The notes beneath the pieces were generated by a model. It was not told the origin of the DNA, searched no databases, and saw only the letters and a program-made list of their open reading frames with translations. From the NCBI GenBank assembly GCA_963692995.1, contig OY843611.1, positions 248,001 through 312,000 on the forward strand: a stretch of 64,000 nucleotides of DNA, written 5' to 3'. A program made the position numbers and the translations under genes. The DNA comes from Bin87 sp963692995. Lineage in GTDB: Bacteria; Chloroflexota; Dehalococcoidia; Lucifugimonadales; UBA3495. Positions 8,195-16,847 of this stretch are shown here, in pieces. Numbering within the stretch: position 1 is the first letter of the stretch; each line of letters opens with the position of its first letter.

Positions 8195-8979
8195 TGTCAA
8201 GCCCAGTTCAGCAGCGTCATCAGCCGGTCCAGCAAAGCCTGGACATCCTCCAGGCTCTCGGCGATGTCATCGGCCGACATCTCGTCTTCGTAGAAGTTGC
8301 CGTGGAGGTAATTGGCCACCGAGAAGAAGCGATAAACGTCCCGGTCGCCCGTTTCGGCCCGGAGCCGGCTGGCGACGCGGGACAGGTGACGATGCTTGCC
8401 GTGCTCCCACCCACGCTGCTCGGCGATGGCTTTGAGCATCTGGGCGGCCGCGCCCCAGCCCTTTTCGGAGGCTTGCGGCAGGTCGCCGGCAGCCAGTTCC
8501 GCCCTGGCTTGAACCAGGAACCGCCGGCCAGCTTGCTGATACGTTTGCATGGTCATGGGTCTGCTCTCAGGCTATCAATGAAACTGATTATCCGCTGGGC
8601 CGCTTCCGTGGGTCAAGTTGTCAAGCCCGGTTCAGCAGCGTCGTCAGCCGGTCCAGCAAAGCCTGGACATCCTCCAGGCTCTCGGCGATGTCATCGGCCG
8701 ACATCTCGTCTTCGTAGAAGTTGCCGTGGAGGTCATTGGCCACCGAGAAGAAGCGGTAAACGTCCCGGTCGCCCGTTTCGGCGCGGAGCCGGCTGGCGAC
8801 GCGGGACAGGTGACGGTGCTTGCCGTGCTCCCACCCCCGCTGCTCGGCGATGGCTTTGAGCATCTGGGCGGCCGCGCCCCAGCCCTTTTCGGAGGCTTGC
8901 GGCAGGTCGCCGGCAGCCAGTTCCGCCCTGGCTTGAACCAGGAACCGCCGGCCGGCTTGCTGATACGTTTGCGTGGTCA
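8195..8979. repeat. Tandem gene duplication, unit about 360 bp
   Basis: The block beginning TGTCAAGCCC at 8195 is repeated from 8619, an offset of 424 bp. Across the two coding copies only about nine base differences are visible, so the duplication is recent. The sequences upstream of the two starts differ, so the copies may have different promoters. Confidence 0.9.
8197..8556 (-). CDS. PaREP1-like (HEPN superfamily) protein, copy 1
   Basis: This 119-residue all-helical protein matches the PaREP1 family pattern: a first helix with YQQAGRRFLVQARAELAAGD, then ASEKGWGAAAQMLKAIAEQRGW, a His-rich HGKHRHL turn, and LHGNFYEDE near the end. PaREP1 proteins are small HEPN-type helical bundles of unknown function, often present in several copies. 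Copy 2 lies directly upstream on the same strand (8621-8980) and differs at a few residues, e.g. NYLHGN against NDLHGN and LLNWA against LLNRA. A more diverged relative is at 30820-31182. Confidence 0.8.
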   Translation of the reverse strand: MTMQTYQQAGRRFLVQARAELAAGDLPQASEKGWGAAAQMLKAIAEQRGWEHGKHRHLSRVASRLRAETGDRDVYRFFSVANYLHGNFYEDEMSADDIAESLEDVQALLDRLMTLLNWA

Positions 8980-8980
8980 T
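8621..8980 (-). CDS. PaREP1-like (HEPN superfamily) protein, copy 2
   Basis: This 119-residue near-identical tandem copy of the protein at 8197-8556 shares the same helices and family marks (SEKGWGAAAQMLKAIAE, LHGNFYEDE). The gap to copy 1 is 64 bp, so the two could be co-transcribed. The changes seen are conservative and no frameshift has appeared, which suggests both copies are still under selection or that the duplication is very young. Function is not known. Confidence 0.8.
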   Translation of the reverse strand: MTTQTYQQAGRRFLVQARAELAAGDLPQASEKGWGAAAQMLKAIAEQRGWEHGKHRHLSRVASRLRAETGDRDVYRFFSVANDLHGNFYEDEMSADDIAESLEDVQALLDRLTTLLNRA

Positions 8981-9032
8981 GGCTGTTAGCTCAAATTACC
9001 AAGTCCGTTGTGCCGGCAGCAAGGGCGTCAAG

Positions 9033-10070
9033 TTACAGCGGCAGATAAACGGCTTGCCCCGTCATCGCGCTGCGGTACACCGCCTCGGTCCACTCCATGT
9101 AGTGAACGCCGGTCTCGAAGGCCACCATGTCAACGATCTCCGTGCCGCGTATGGCGTTGGTGAACTGTTCTTCCACGCGGTAACGGGCTTGGGTCTCCGG
9201 CGGGTTAGGCGCTTCGGTAAGCTCCCGGTCGCCCCGCTTGCCGGCCCAAACCCGGCGCTGGGAGTCCACGTGGATGGTCCCGTCGGCGCCGAACATCCAG
9301 ATTTGATTGCCGCGGTTCAGGCCGGAGGTGGCGCTCATCTGCATATGCACCTGGGCGCCGTTGGCCAGCTCGTAGAGTATGTCAACGTGGTCCGGTATCG
9401 TTACGGAGGTCAGGTGGCCGGTCGCATCCCGCCGGTATGGCACGTGGATCTTCGACATGGCGATGACCCGGTTGCCGCGCCCCAGCCAGCGCATCATTGA
9501 CTCGTAAGATGCGCCGATGTTCAGGGTGTTGTGGCCGCTGAGGGCCCGGTCCTGCCGCCAGTGGACGGGACTGTCGAAGTCGGCGAAGTTGTTTTGCCGG
9601 GACGTGAAATCCACCGACAGCAGCTCGCCCAGATGTCCCTCGTCGATCAATCGCTTGATGACGTTGTCGATAGCGTAGCTAGTGGAGGTGGGGGTGAGCT
9701 GGCATACCAGGTGCGGGTAGGCCCGGGAGGCGGCCAGCATATCACGGGCCTCTGCGGCGTCGTTGGCCATGCGGGCCTCGGTGAGCACGTGCTTCCCGGC
9801 TTCCAGGGCGGCCAGGGTCAGGGCGCGGTGCATATAGGGCCAGGTGCCGATGCAGACGGCGTTGATCTCGTCGTCCTCCAGCAACTCCTGCCAATGACGG
9901 TACACCTTGGGAATGTTGAACTGGTCGGCGATCACCCGGCCGGACTGCTCCGTGCGGTTGGCCACGGCGACGATCGCGCAGTCTTCCACCCCGAGGAATC
10001 CGGGAATGTGTCGGTTGCGCACGTTGCCGCCGGCGCCGATCAGCCCCACGCGGATTGGTTGTTCGGCCAT
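9033..10070 (-). CDS. Gfo/Idh/MocA family NAD(P)-dependent oxidoreductase
   Basis: This 345-residue protein has an N-terminal Rossmann domain (VGLIGAGGNVRNRHIPGF) and the family motif TEARMANDAAEA, which replaces the usual EKP-containing strand. A C-terminal alpha/beta domain follows with the substrate-binding region (FTSRQNNFADFDSP, then ...GHNTLNIGASYESM). The family oxidises or reduces sugars, inositols and related polyols. The catalytic Lys of the EKP motif appears replaced by Arg (TEARM), so activity on a typical sugar is uncertain. It is divergent from the lactonase gene at 10237; a dehydrogenase-lactonase pairing would suit oxidation of a sugar and hydrolysis of its lactone. Confidence 0.88.
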   Translation of the reverse strand: MAEQPIRVGLIGAGGNVRNRHIPGFLGVEDCAIVAVANRTEQSGRVIADQFNIPKVYRHWQELLEDDEINAVCIGTWPYMHRALTLAALEAGKHVLTEARMANDAAEARDMLAASRAYPHLVCQLTPTSTSYAIDNVIKRLIDEGHLGELLSVDFTSRQNNFADFDSPVHWRQDRALSGHNTLNIGASYESMMRWLGRGNRVIAMSKIHVPYRRDATGHLTSVTIPDHVDILYELANGAQVHMQMSATSGLNRGNQIWMFGADGTIHVDSQRRVWAGKRGDRELTEAPNPPETQARYRVEEQFTNAIRGTEIVDMVAFETGVHYMEWTEAVYRSAMTGQAVYLPL

Positions 10071-10236
10071 TGTTTTCCTCCTGTGTCAGGCGACGGGTGT
10101 AGTTCCTGCGGGATTACTTTGGGGGATCGTCAGAAGCAGGATTGCGGAGAGGCAATGATATACTGGCGCGCGCAGCGCATCCAACCCCGTAGCGCATCCA
10201 ACCCCAATGCAATCCGGAAGGGAGCAGGAGAAAACA

Positions 10237-11262
10237 ATGCCTTACTACATGTATGTTGCCGTGTCGGGCGACAACAAGATCTCGGTTTTCACCATCGACC
10301 CCGACACCGGCGGGCTGACCCTGCAATCCGACGTGTCCGTGGACGGCGGCCCGTTCACCATGGCTATCAGCCCCGACCGGCGGTTTCTATACGTGGGCTG
10401 CCGGGAAGTCACGCAGCTGGTCAGTTTTGAGATTGATCAGGCCAGCGGCGGGCTGACGCGGAACGGTTCCGTCGCGCTGGACGCCTGGCCGGTGTATGTG
10501 GCCACCGACCGGCGGGGCCGGTTCGTCCTGTCGTCCTACTACCAGGGCGCTCGGGTGGCGGTGCATCCCATCGGGGATGACGGCTCGGTGGGAGGCGAAC
10601 CTGTGGAATGGCTGGAAACCGCCACCGGCGCCCACGCCATGCAGACCGACCCGACCAATGCCTACGCCTTTGTGCCCCACATCGCCGGCAACGGCCCCAA
10701 CTCCATCTGGCAGTTCCGGTTCGATGAGGACACCGGCAACCTCACCCCCAACTCGCCGGCCACGGTGGACCCGGAGGAGTTCCTCGGGCCGCGCCACTTT
10801 TGCTTTCACCCGTCCCTGGACGTCCTCTACTTTTCTAACGAGCAGGGGTGCAGCGTCAGCGCCTACAACCTGGACACCACCAACGGAACGCTGGCGCTGT
10901 TCCAGACCGTGACTACCCTGCCGCCGGAGGGATTCAGCGAGCGGAACACCTGCTCCCAGATTCAGCTAACGTCCTCGGGCCGGTTTCTGTACGCGCCCAA
11001 CCGGGGGCACGACAGCATCGCGTGCTACACGGTGGATGCGGCGACGGGGGCGCTCACGTCCAACGGCATCATGCCATCGGAGCCGAGGCCCAACGCCCTG
11101 TGCCTGGACTTGCAGGACAAGTTCATCTACTCCGCCGGCCAGGATTCCGGTCAAATGGCCATTTTCGGCGTGGCCGGGGATTCGGGTGAGCTGACCCGGC
11201 TGGCGACCCACCCGCTGGGCGAAGGGCCGGGCTGGATCACCATTACCGAGCTGCCGGGATAG
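10237..11262 (+). CDS. Lactonase family protein (6-phosphogluconolactonase-like beta-propeller)
   Basis: This 341-residue protein is made of repeated beta-propeller blades of the Pgl/YbhE lactonase family. Each blade shows the pattern I-D-x-x-T/S-G-x-L (TIDPDTGGLTL, EIDQASGGLTR, NLDTTNGTLAL, TVDAATGALTS), with DRRFLYVG and GRFLYAPNRGHDS strands. Family members hydrolyse sugar lactones such as 6-phosphogluconolactone. The start at ATG 10237 follows a GGAG-rich stretch (AGGGAGCAGGAG). It faces away from the Gfo/Idh/MocA gene, with which it may share a control region. Confidence 0.88.
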   Translation: MPYYMYVAVSGDNKISVFTIDPDTGGLTLQSDVSVDGGPFTMAISPDRRFLYVGCREVTQLVSFEIDQASGGLTRNGSVALDAWPVYVATDRRGRFVLSSYYQGARVAVHPIGDDGSVGGEPVEWLETATGAHAMQTDPTNAYAFVPHIAGNGPNSIWQFRFDEDTGNLTPNSPATVDPEEFLGPRHFCFHPSLDVLYFSNEQGCSVSAYNLDTTNGTLALFQTVTTLPPEGFSERNTCSQIQLTSSGRFLYAPNRGHDSIACYTVDAATGALTSNGIMPSEPRPNALCLDLQDKFIYSAGQDSGQMAIFGVAGDSGELTRLATHPLGEGPGWITITELPG

Positions 11263-11284
11263 CGTCGCCGGGGTTGAAGCAACC

Positions 11285-11372
11285 GTCATTCCCGGCCCTA
11301 ATCGGTATCAGCAGCATGATGCTCGTCATTCCCGCCCCTACTCCGGTCATTCCCGCGAAAGCGGGAATCCAG
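11285..11372. repeat. Palindromic repeat with two preceding half-copies
   Basis: A full copy lies at 11346-11372 (GTCATTCCCGCGAAAGCGGG plus AATCCAG). Two half-copies of its left arm precede it (GTCATTCCCG at 11285 and 11327). The 330-bp gap 11263-11592 holds this group and the promoter-operator region of the MFS gene; nothing else was recognised in it. Confidence 0.8.
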
Positions 11373-11520
11373 AGAGGGCAAATCCAGACAACGTTCCTGT
11401 CGCAGAGGCTTTTCCTGGTTTCTGCTTGAACTGGAACGGCGGGGCTGGTTCGGCAAATATGAGCCGGCCCTGATCCATAAATCCGGTAAATCCTGCTCCG
11501 GTCAGTATGAAGTATTGCGG

Positions 11521-11573
11521 TACAATGCGCCAATTGACCGTTGCACAAATCGGTGGCCGTTGCACAAACCGGC
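11521..11573 (+). promoter_or_regulatory. Possible promoter and tandem operator for the MFS gene
   Basis: TACAAT at 11521-11526 is a good -10 candidate, though no clear -35 was found. Just downstream lie two tandem 19-bp repeats, 11536-11554 and 11555-11573, both built around CCGTTGCACAAA and differing at three positions. Their place between the -10 and ATG 11593 suits binding sites for a repressor of the exporter. No regulator gene is adjacent. Confidence 0.4.
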
Positions 11574-11592
11574 GCAGCAGGAAACTCTATAT

Positions 11593-12996
11593 ATGACCAC
11601 AACTCCGGCGCCGCAACGCAACTTTTTCGAGCAGCGGGCGCATCGGTTCCTTGCGGCGCTGGTGTTTCGAGATTTCCGCTTCCTGGCCTTATCCACCCTG
11701 TGCAGCAGCAGCGGCGCGTGGGCGTTGATCGTCGCTCGCGGCGCGTGGGTGTACAGCATCCCCGAGTTGCAGGAAACCCAGGGATTGTGGGTTGGAGTGA
11801 TCACCTTCGCGGCCATGTCGCCGCGTTTCTTCGCCACCCCGTTCATCGGTTATCTGGCCGACAAGATGACCCGCAAGACCCTGTTGCAGCGGGTGTACAT
11901 CCTCCAGATTCTCCAGGCTTCCGTCATGGCTCTGCTGGTGATGACCGGCGTCAGCAACCCGTGGTACGTGGTTCTTCTGGCGGTGATAAACGGCACGTTG
12001 CGCTCCACGCAGATGACGGCGGCCCAGTCGCTGACGCCCAACCTGGTGGACCGGGAGCGGTTGCCCAACGCCGTTGCCCTGAACCAGGCCATGCAGCAGG
12101 GTTCCCGGGCCGTGGGGCCGGCCATCCTGCTGGCGATCTCCGTCACGGTGGGCAGCAGCGCAATCTTCAGATCCGGCGGCCTCGTTTTCTCCTTGCAAGA
12201 CTTGGCGCTTACCTTGGGCTCCTCGGCCATCGTGTTCTGGGCCTGCGCCGCCTTCTATCTGGCGGCCCTGGCGTCGGCGCTGAACATCCGGATGGTATCC
12301 ACGGGCGTCATCGACCGTCGCCGCAGCTTCTGGGCCAACGCCGCCGCCGGCTTTTCCTACATCTACAGCACGCCCCTGGTCTTCGGCATCCTGATGATCG
12401 CGTTGGCCCACTGCGTGCTGGTGATGTCCTTCGAGTCCATGCTGCCGCCGCTGGCGCTGGAGAAACTGTCGCCCGACGGGATAACCTTCAACGAGAACGA
12501 CGTTTATGCTCTCATGGCCGCCCTCGGCGTCGGCTCCCTGTTCTCCTCGCTGTTTGTGGGCGGCATCGTCAACCATCTGACGCGGGGCCGGATATTCCTG
12601 CTGCTAGGCTTCACCAGTAGCCTGACGCCCATCGGCATGGGGTTATCGTCCCAGACCGGCATATCGGTAATCGCGGCGGTGCTGATGGGCCTGGGCACCT
12701 CCGGCTTCATGACCATAACCCACACCATAATCCAGTCGGTAGTGCCGGACGAGATTCGGGGCCGGGTTTCGGCGGCCTATTCCATGCACATCGGCGGCAG
12801 CATGGCCTTCGCCAACCTGTTGTACGGGCGCTTGGCCGACTTCTGGTCCGCCGGCAGCGTCATGGCGGTTGCCGGCGCGGCGTTCACCCTGGTGGTGGTG
12901 GGCACGGTGGTCGCCAGCGGCTTCTGGCGCGACATCTACTTCCGGGGCACGGCCCGTCCGGTGGCCGCCGCCAGCCCGGCCGGAGGAGCTGACTAG
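11593..12996 (+). CDS. MFS transporter
   Basis: This 467-residue major facilitator has about 12 hydrophobic segments. The loop 2-3 motif is recognisable as GYLADKMTRKTLLQ (G-x-x-x-D-x-x-x-R-K pattern). It resembles the drug/enterobactin-exporter-like branch (DUF894/MFS_3 type), with long periplasmic loops and LRSTQMTAAQSLTPNLV in the first half. The substrate is unknown; export is likelier than uptake. ATG 11593 is chosen over upstream in-frame codons because the N-terminal TTTPAPQRNFFEQR leads directly into the first helix, and the upstream stretch is the repeat-containing control region. Confidence 0.85.
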   Translation: MTTTPAPQRNFFEQRAHRFLAALVFRDFRFLALSTLCSSSGAWALIVARGAWVYSIPELQETQGLWVGVITFAAMSPRFFATPFIGYLADKMTRKTLLQRVYILQILQASVMALLVMTGVSNPWYVVLLAVINGTLRSTQMTAAQSLTPNLVDRERLPNAVALNQAMQQGSRAVGPAILLAISVTVGSSAIFRSGGLVFSLQDLALTLGSSAIVFWACAAFYLAALASALNIRMVSTGVIDRRRSFWANAAAGFSYIYSTPLVFGILMIALAHCVLVMSFESMLPPLALEKLSPDGITFNENDVYALMAALGVGSLFSSLFVGGIVNHLTRGRIFLLLGFTSSLTPIGMGLSSQTGISVIAAVLMGLGTSGFMTITHTIIQSVVPDEIRGRVSAAYSMHIGGSMAFANLLYGRLADFWSAGSVMAVAGAAFTLVVVGTVVASGFWRDIYFRGTARPVAAASPAGGAD

Positions 12997-13015
12997 CTAT
13001 CCCCCGGGATAGCTA
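12994..13015 (+). terminator. Strong hairpin at the MFS stop codon
   Basis: TAGCTATCCC (12994-13003) and GGGATAGCTA (13006-13015) form a 10-bp perfect stem with a tiny loop. The stop codon TAG is its first three bases. There is no U-run, so it may act as a 3'-end stabiliser or a factor-assisted terminator. Confidence 0.5.
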
Positions 13016-13115
13016 TGACAACCATCCAAAAGCAAGTATGCACACCATGAGGGCGGTTGCGCTCCCGAATACAAGCGCGTATGCGATACCACGGGGGACC
13101 ATTCGAGAGCCTCCA

Positions 13116-13373
13116 TCAAACCATCTGTAGCCAACGCTGAAACTGATTATACCACCAGGCGATAGATTGCGCCAAGATGAGTTGCGGTCCGCCCATCAGC
13201 GTGACCGCGACAATAACTGACCTTACGCTGGGATAATCACATAGTACTTCATCCGGGACGTTCAGCGCGGCAATGATGAATACGCTGATGATCATCACCA
13301 TTGAAATGATGTAAAACGTCAGGAAGGCTATCCCTTTGATGACGAGTCTAACTTTTAGAGGTTGCTCCAGCAT
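13116..13373 (-). CDS. Small two-helix membrane protein, unknown function
   Basis: The 85-residue protein has two predicted membrane helices: residues about 12-36 (GIAFLTFYIISMVMIISVFI) and about 50-70 (VIVAVTLMGGPQLILAQSIAWW). Its ATG overlaps the stop of the upstream CoA-transferase gene (TGATG at 13371-13375), a typical sign of translational coupling, so it is probably made with that enzyme. No family was recognised. It ends over 100 bp before the MFS gene's terminal hairpin. Confidence 0.55.
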   Translation of the reverse strand: MLEQPLKVRLVIKGIAFLTFYIISMVMIISVFIIAALNVPDEVLCDYPSVRSVIVAVTLMGGPQLILAQSIAWWYNQFQRWLQMV

Positions 13374-14590
13374 CAGTCTAGCACACTCGCTGTGATCAAA
13401 TCCGCCACCTCTGCCTCAGTGTACCCATGCTCGAGCAAAATCTCCCGGCTGTGCTGTCCCAGGGCCGGGCCTCGGCTGCGTATGCTGCCGGGAGTTTCCG
13501 ACAGTTTCACGGGCAGCCCGATGTTTTGCAGCTCGCCCAGTTCGTCGTCTTGCAGCGTTACCTTCATCTCGCGGGCCAGCACCTGTTCGTCGGCGTACAC
13601 CTGCGCCATATCATAAATTGGCCCGGCCACCACGCCGGCCGCCTCCAGCCGCTCCATCCAGTAGTCGGTGGTGTGCTCGACCAGGATTCCTTCCAGCAGC
13701 TCCGCCAATTCCGTTTCTCGGGCCTTGCGGTCGTTGGGTTCCAGATACCGAGGGTCCTCAATAAGCGCCTCCTGGCCGATGGCGCGGCAGAATTGCTCCC
13801 ACGTCGGTTGCGAGGCTGCGCCGATATTGATGTAGCCGTCGCTGGTGCGTAGCGCCTGGTAGGGGGCGTTCACCCGATGCGCCGAACCCAGCGGGCCCGG
13901 TATCTCCCCGTTGGCGAAATATTCGGAGGATTCCCAAACCGTGAAGGCGATTCCGGCCTCCAGCAGCGATCCGTCAACCTGTTGTCCTTGTCCCGTTTTT
14001 TGAGCATGGATGTAAGCCGCCAGGATGCCAAAGGCGGTGAAGCTGCCCGCGCCGATGTCGGTAATGGGCACGCCTACCTTGGCCGGCGGCCCGCCGGGAA
14101 AGCCGGTAATGGACATCAGGCCGCTCATCCCCTGGGCCACCAGGTCGAAGCCGCCCCGGTGGCGATACGGGCCGGTGCCGCCGAAGCCGGAGATGCTGGC
14201 GTAGATGATGCGGGGGTTGATTTCCGCCAGCGTCTGGTAGCCCAAGCCCAAGCGGTCCATCACGCCGGGCCGGAAGTTCTCAACAACGATGTCGGCGGTC
14301 TCGGCCATGCGGCGGAACACCGCTTTGCCGGCGTCCGAGCGCAGGTCCAGGGCGATGCTCCGCTTGTTGCGGTTGAGCGCCAGGAAACCGCCGGAGATGT
14401 CGCGGGTCAGACGCGAACCCATGCGCCGGGTGTCGTCGCCAGCGCCGGGCCGTTCAATCTTGATGACGTTGGCGCCCAAGTCGGCCAGGAGCATGGTGCA
14501 CATCGGGCCGGCCATGATCTGCGTAAGGTCGAGAACTTTAATGCCAGCCAGTGGGCCGGCCAGTTGGTTGCTTTGTGTCATGTCAATCAC
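13373..14590 (-). CDS. CaiB/BaiF family CoA-transferase
   Basis: This 405-residue class III CoA-transferase moves CoA between carboxylic acids through an enzyme-bound aspartyl-CoA thioester. The N-terminal GIKVLDLTQIMAGPMCTMLLADLGA and the conserved IKIERPGAGDDTR are clear. The catalytic Asp is expected in the segment GFDLVAQGMSGLM. The region ITDIGAGSFTAFGILAA is also typical. It is one of three CaiB-type enzymes in the window (also 49488 and 57161). ATG 14581 (MTQSNQ) is an alternative start. A small membrane protein is translationally coupled downstream. Confidence 0.93.
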   Translation of the reverse strand: MIDMTQSNQLAGPLAGIKVLDLTQIMAGPMCTMLLADLGANVIKIERPGAGDDTRRMGSRLTRDISGGFLALNRNKRSIALDLRSDAGKAVFRRMAETADIVVENFRPGVMDRLGLGYQTLAEINPRIIYASISGFGGTGPYRHRGGFDLVAQGMSGLMSITGFPGGPPAKVGVPITDIGAGSFTAFGILAAYIHAQKTGQGQQVDGSLLEAGIAFTVWESSEYFANGEIPGPLGSAHRVNAPYQALRTSDGYINIGAASQPTWEQFCRAIGQEALIEDPRYLEPNDRKARETELAELLEGILVEHTTDYWMERLEAAGVVAGPIYDMAQVYADEQVLAREMKVTLQDDELGELQNIGLPVKLSETPGSIRSRGPALGQHSREILLEHGYTEAEVADLITASVLD

Positions 14591-14597
14591 CTGCCTG

Positions 14598-14637
14598 TAT
14601 AATGCCCGCGCAATTGGAGGCGTACCAGTTGGAGGCG
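14598..14637 (+). promoter_or_regulatory. Minus-10 box and duplicated ribosome-binding region
   Basis: A perfect TATAAT lies at 14598-14603, 39 bp before the methyltransferase ATG at 14642; no good -35 was seen. TTGGAGGCG occurs twice (14614-14622 and 14629-14637), so the Shine-Dalgarno region has been duplicated with a 15-bp period. The second copy is properly placed for ATG 14642. Confidence 0.5.
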
Positions 14638-14641
14638 CACG

Positions 14642-15517
14642 ATGGGCGAAATTATACTCGGCGACAATCTGGATGTCCTGCGAACTCTACCCGACGCGGC
14701 GTTCCAGTTGATCTACGTTGACCCTCCTTTCAATACCGGCAAGGCTCAGTCCCGCACCCGCATCAAGGTAACGCCCGACCCCGACGGCGACCGCACCGGG
14801 TTCCAGGGCAAACGCTACAAAACCAGGGTCGCCGGCGTCAGTGCGTATGCCGACATTTTTGACGACTACATCGGCTTTCTGCGCCCCCGCATGGCGGAAG
14901 CCTACCGGGTCCTCGACGATCACGGCAGCCTTTTCTGCCACGTCGATTATCGGGAAGTTCACTACTGCAAAGTGATGCTCGATGAAATCTTCGGTCGAGC
15001 GTCTTTCCGCAACGAAATCATCTGGGCCTACGACTACGGCGGCCGGCCCAAAACCCGCTGGCCGGCCAAGCACGACAACATCCTCTGGTACGTCAAAGAT
15101 CCCGATAACTACGTTTTTAACTACGACGCCATGGACCGTATCCCCTACCTGGCCCCCGGCCTGGTCGGCCCGGAGAAGGCCGCCCGCGGCAAGACGCCCA
15201 CCGACGTCTGGTGGCAAACGATAGTAACGGGCAAAGAGAAGACCGGCTACGCTACTCAGAAGCCTCTGGCGATCATCAGCCGCATCGTCCGCGTCCACTC
15301 CAACCCCGGCGACCGCCTGCTGGACTGCTTTGCCGGCAGCGGGACACTGGGTGAAGCGGCCTATCGGGAGGGCCGGGATTGCACGCTGATCGACAACAAC
15401 CCGGAGGCGGTGGCCGTGATGCGGCAACGGCTGGCGCACTACGGAATCGCCGCGCCTGGGGCGGCGGCGGCTGACCAAAGAGAAAACTGCGAAACTCCCA
15501 AAATCCCCTCACACTAG
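14642..15517 (+). CDS. Site-specific DNA methyltransferase (beta-class N6-A/N4-C), orphan
   Basis: This 291-residue DNA methyltransferase has beta-class motif order. Catalytic motif IV is VDPPFNTG near residue 28-35, and the S-adenosylmethionine motif I DCFAGSGTLGEAA is near 225, after the linker KPLAIISRIVRVHSNPGD. Between them, HDNILWYVKDPDNYVF and DVWWQTIVTGKEKTGY are typical of the family. No endonuclease gene is adjacent, so it is probably a solitary methylase with a regulatory or protective role. DPPF is compatible with adenine-N6 or cytosine-N4 modification; the target is unknown. Confidence 0.9.
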   Translation: MGEIILGDNLDVLRTLPDAAFQLIYVDPPFNTGKAQSRTRIKVTPDPDGDRTGFQGKRYKTRVAGVSAYADIFDDYIGFLRPRMAEAYRVLDDHGSLFCHVDYREVHYCKVMLDEIFGRASFRNEIIWAYDYGGRPKTRWPAKHDNILWYVKDPDNYVFNYDAMDRIPYLAPGLVGPEKAARGKTPTDVWWQTIVTGKEKTGYATQKPLAIISRIVRVHSNPGDRLLDCFAGSGTLGEAAYREGRDCTLIDNNPEAVAVMRQRLAHYGIAAPGAAAADQRENCETPKIPSH

Positions 15518-15535
15518 GCCGTGTTCGCAAACACC

Positions 15536-15670
15536 GTCATTCCCGCTTTCGCGGGAATCCAGAATTGCCGGCTGTTGTAGAACGATGTGGTTATAGAGAC
15601 GCCTGGATTCCCGCTTTCGCGGGAATGACGGGATAAGCGGGAATGAGCGGGATAAGCGGGAATGACGGAA
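15536..15670. repeat. Inverted pair of palindromic repeats with tandem extension
   Basis: One copy at 15536-15562 (GTCATTCCCGC..., ending AATCCAG) faces an inverted copy at 15603-15629 (CTGGATTCCCGC..., ending GAATGAC), separated by 40 bp. After the second copy, the unit GGGAATGAC plus GGGATAAGC is repeated to about 15668. The 270-bp gap 15518-15789 contains only this and an AT-rich stretch before the next gene. Confidence 0.85.
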
Positions 15671-15789
15671 GATGGGTGGAGGGGAAATTTGGGAAGTTTC
15701 GCAATTTCCTCGGATTTGAACGAATACAATCCCTAATCCGACAAATCTGATAGCATATTAGTACCGCTTTTTCGGAGACTATTGCCGGT

Positions 15790-16566
15790 ATGGCCGTACC
15801 AACGCCGTCGTCCAATGAACGGGCGCCAATGGCCCTTGCTGAAATCCGCGCTTTGCTGGAACAGACTGCTGAACTGTCAGCTGAAAATGCCCGCGCCATT
15901 GCCGAAATGCGCGCCGCCAACGCGGAGCGCGCCGCCCGTGATGCGGAACGCGACGCCCGGCACGATAAAGAGATGGCCGAAATCCGCAACTCCCAGATCA
16001 GAACCGAAAAAATCGTTGCTGAGAATTCAGTTGCCATCTCTGAAATGCGCGACGCCATCACTCGGCTGACGGAAGCGCAGCACCGCACTAATCAGGATGT
16101 TTCCACCCTCAAAGGTTGGGGGCTGGAGATCTACTGCGAACGCAACCCCCAGATTTTTGCTAACGTCCTTGGCATGATTCGCGTAGAGCTACTCTCCAAA
16201 CGGGAGATCAGTCACATCGCCTATGAGGCCGAGCTGGCCGGCGCCATCACATCCGACCAATACAGCAACCTGAGCCGCGCCGACTTATTCATCTACGCCC
16301 GCCGGAAGTCCGATAACCGTCCCTTTTGCCTGGTAGTGGAAGCGTCCTACCGGGTGGATACCGAAGATGTGGACCGGGCGTCGGAGCGCGCCAATATCCT
16401 GGACATTATTCTTAATAAGCACCAGCCGCGCCATCTCAACGGTCAGGTAATTCCTATCGTTGCCGGCACAGACATTACGCCGGGAGCCTGGTCTAAGCTC
16501 CCGTACTTCGGCGTCACCTACGTTCCGGTCAGCAACGGCGACCAACTGACCAACCCGCCGGAATAA
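15790..16566 (+). CDS. Coiled-coil protein with C-terminal nuclease-like domain
   Basis: The 258-residue protein has two parts. Residues about 12-115 form a long charged coiled coil (ENARAIAEMRAANAERAARD and onward). Residues about 120-258 are globular: LKGWGLEIYCERNPQIFANVLG, then ADLFIYARRKSDNRPFCLVVEASYRVD, then LNGQVIPIVAGTDITP. The pattern Asp, then hydrophobic-V-E-A-S, then a predicted strand resembles PD-(D/E)XK proteins of the DUF3782 type often found with such coiled coils, but the catalytic Lys is replaced by Ser. Function is unknown. It stands alone after a repeat-rich gap. Confidence 0.6.
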   Translation: MAVPTPSSNERAPMALAEIRALLEQTAELSAENARAIAEMRAANAERAARDAERDARHDKEMAEIRNSQIRTEKIVAENSVAISEMRDAITRLTEAQHRTNQDVSTLKGWGLEIYCERNPQIFANVLGMIRVELLSKREISHIAYEAELAGAITSDQYSNLSRADLFIYARRKSDNRPFCLVVEASYRVDTEDVDRASERANILDIILNKHQPRHLNGQVIPIVAGTDITPGAWSKLPYFGVTYVPVSNGDQLTNPPE

Positions 16567-16847
16567 GGAGCGCGCCCCATTGACCGCCGTGCCGGTCGCC
16601 GCCATTGAGCGGGACGCGGGCATCGACTAGGCGGGGCGACCGTCGAGTTCGGACTGAAGCATCCGGTGGTGGGTGAAGCGGTTTTCCCGAGCAGATACGC
16701 GGGCGGTTGAGGCTGGAACCGGGCTTGGAACCGGGCCGCCGAGAAAACCCGCTGGCGGGAAGCGGGCAGATTGAATACCGGCTCTACGTGGACGGAGCGT
16801 CTATTGGAGAAACCGCGTTGTGCTATCATTCCGTTCCCCGATGATGC

